Source of the DNA: an uncultured Clostridia bacterium
GTDB taxonomy: Bacteria; Bacillota; Clostridia; Christensenellales; Aristaeellaceae
Length of the DNA: 5,740 bases
Direction: 5' to 3'
Assembly: GCA_946534455.1 (NCBI GenBank)
Contig: CAMNCR010000192.1
Span: 1 to 5,740 of the forward strand
The translations under genes and the position numbers were made by a program. The notes under the pieces were generated by a model. That model ran no database searches, was not told the origin of the DNA, and saw only the letters and a list, made by a program, of their open reading frames with translations. This document shows, one piece after another, positions 5,367 through 5,740 of this stretch (position 1 is its first letter; every line of letters begins with the position of its first letter).

Positions 5367-5539
5367 GCTCGCTCGAGAGAAGCGCGAAAGGGCAAAACGA
5401 GAGCGGGCAGGCGAACCTTGAAAACGATACAGAGAAGAAACGCGCAATAGTAAGGAAAGCACACGGAAGTGTGCAGATCAGCGAAGATTCCAAAGAGTTT
5501 AGCATCAGTCCGGTGAAAGCCGGGGGATGTTGAAGGATT
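5367..5539 (+). ncRNA. rRNA operon leader with three predicted hairpins
   Basis: This is the transcribed, non-coding leader between the promoter and 16S. Hairpin 1 begins at the predicted first nucleotide: GCTCGCTC (5367-5374) with GAGCGGGC (5401-5408), with one G-U pair. Hairpin 2 is GCACAC/GTGTGC (5459-5464 with 5469-5474) with a GGAA tetraloop. Hairpin 3 has CCGGT/GCCGG (5510-5514 with 5519-5523) closing a GAAA tetraloop, and an outer CATC/GATG (5503-5506 with 5526-5529). Such leaders help antitermination and ordered folding or processing of pre-16S RNA. The RNase III processing stem would need the spacer downstream of 16S, which is not in view. Confidence 0.65.
5413..5426 (+). promoter_or_regulatory. 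boxA-like antitermination element in the rRNA leader
   Basis: ACCTTGAAAAC (within 5415-5425) resembles the CTTTGAAAAC motif common in Bacillota rRNA leaders, where NusB and S10 (NusE) assemble the antitermination complex. It sits right after the first leader hairpin, as expected. The match is partial, so the assignment rests on position as well as wording. Confidence 0.45.

Positions 5540-5740
<201 letters not shown>

Overview
The window looks like chromosomal DNA of a moderately GC-rich Bacillota, most likely class Clostridia. Three things point there: the first ~200 nt of a 16S rRNA gene with clostridial wording, a four-cysteine (zinc-type) ribosomal protein L28, and strong AGGAGG ribosome binding sites with good sigma-A promoters. 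I cannot fix the genus from 200 nt of 16S. An uncultured gut or rumen lineage (for example something near Aristaeellaceae) is only a guess.

Left part (1-3474): surface-polysaccharide genes surround one ribosomal protein gene. A truncated wecB (UDP-GlcNAc 2-epimerase, making UDP-ManNAc) is followed on the same strand by a polysaccharide pyruvyl transferase family gene. That pair ends at a strong hairpin (1386-1408), which also terminates the convergent gene rpmB (L28, minus strand). Next, on the minus strand, come two GT-A family 2 glycosyltransferase genes coupled by a 4-nt GTGA stop/start overlap and driven by a good promoter at 3514-3542. Together they suggest synthesis and decoration of a capsule, exopolysaccharide or cell-wall glycan, with ManNAc supply, two sugar transfers and a pyruvate ketal or related modification.

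Middle part (3475-5266): a divergent promoter region separates the glycosyltransferase pair from a two-gene plus-strand operon. Its first gene encodes a NYN-family (PIN-like) putative RNase with two tandem C-terminal OST-HTH/LOTUS-like modules. The second encodes a small single-pass membrane protein that I do not recognise. A canonical terminator closes the operon.

Right part (5267-5740): the start of a ribosomal RNA operon. It has an A/T-tract UP-like element, a TTGACA-N17-TATCCT promoter, a ~170-nt leader with three predicted hairpins and a boxA-like element, and the 5' end of 16S rRNA, which runs off the window. The 322-nt stretch 5218-5539 has no protein gene and is fully accounted for by the terminator, promoter and leader.

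The most interesting item is the NYN-LOTUS-LOTUS protein with its membrane-anchored neighbour, a candidate RNA-processing or RNA-decay unit directly upstream of an rRNA operon. No CRISPR array, transposase, tRNA or phage gene is visible.
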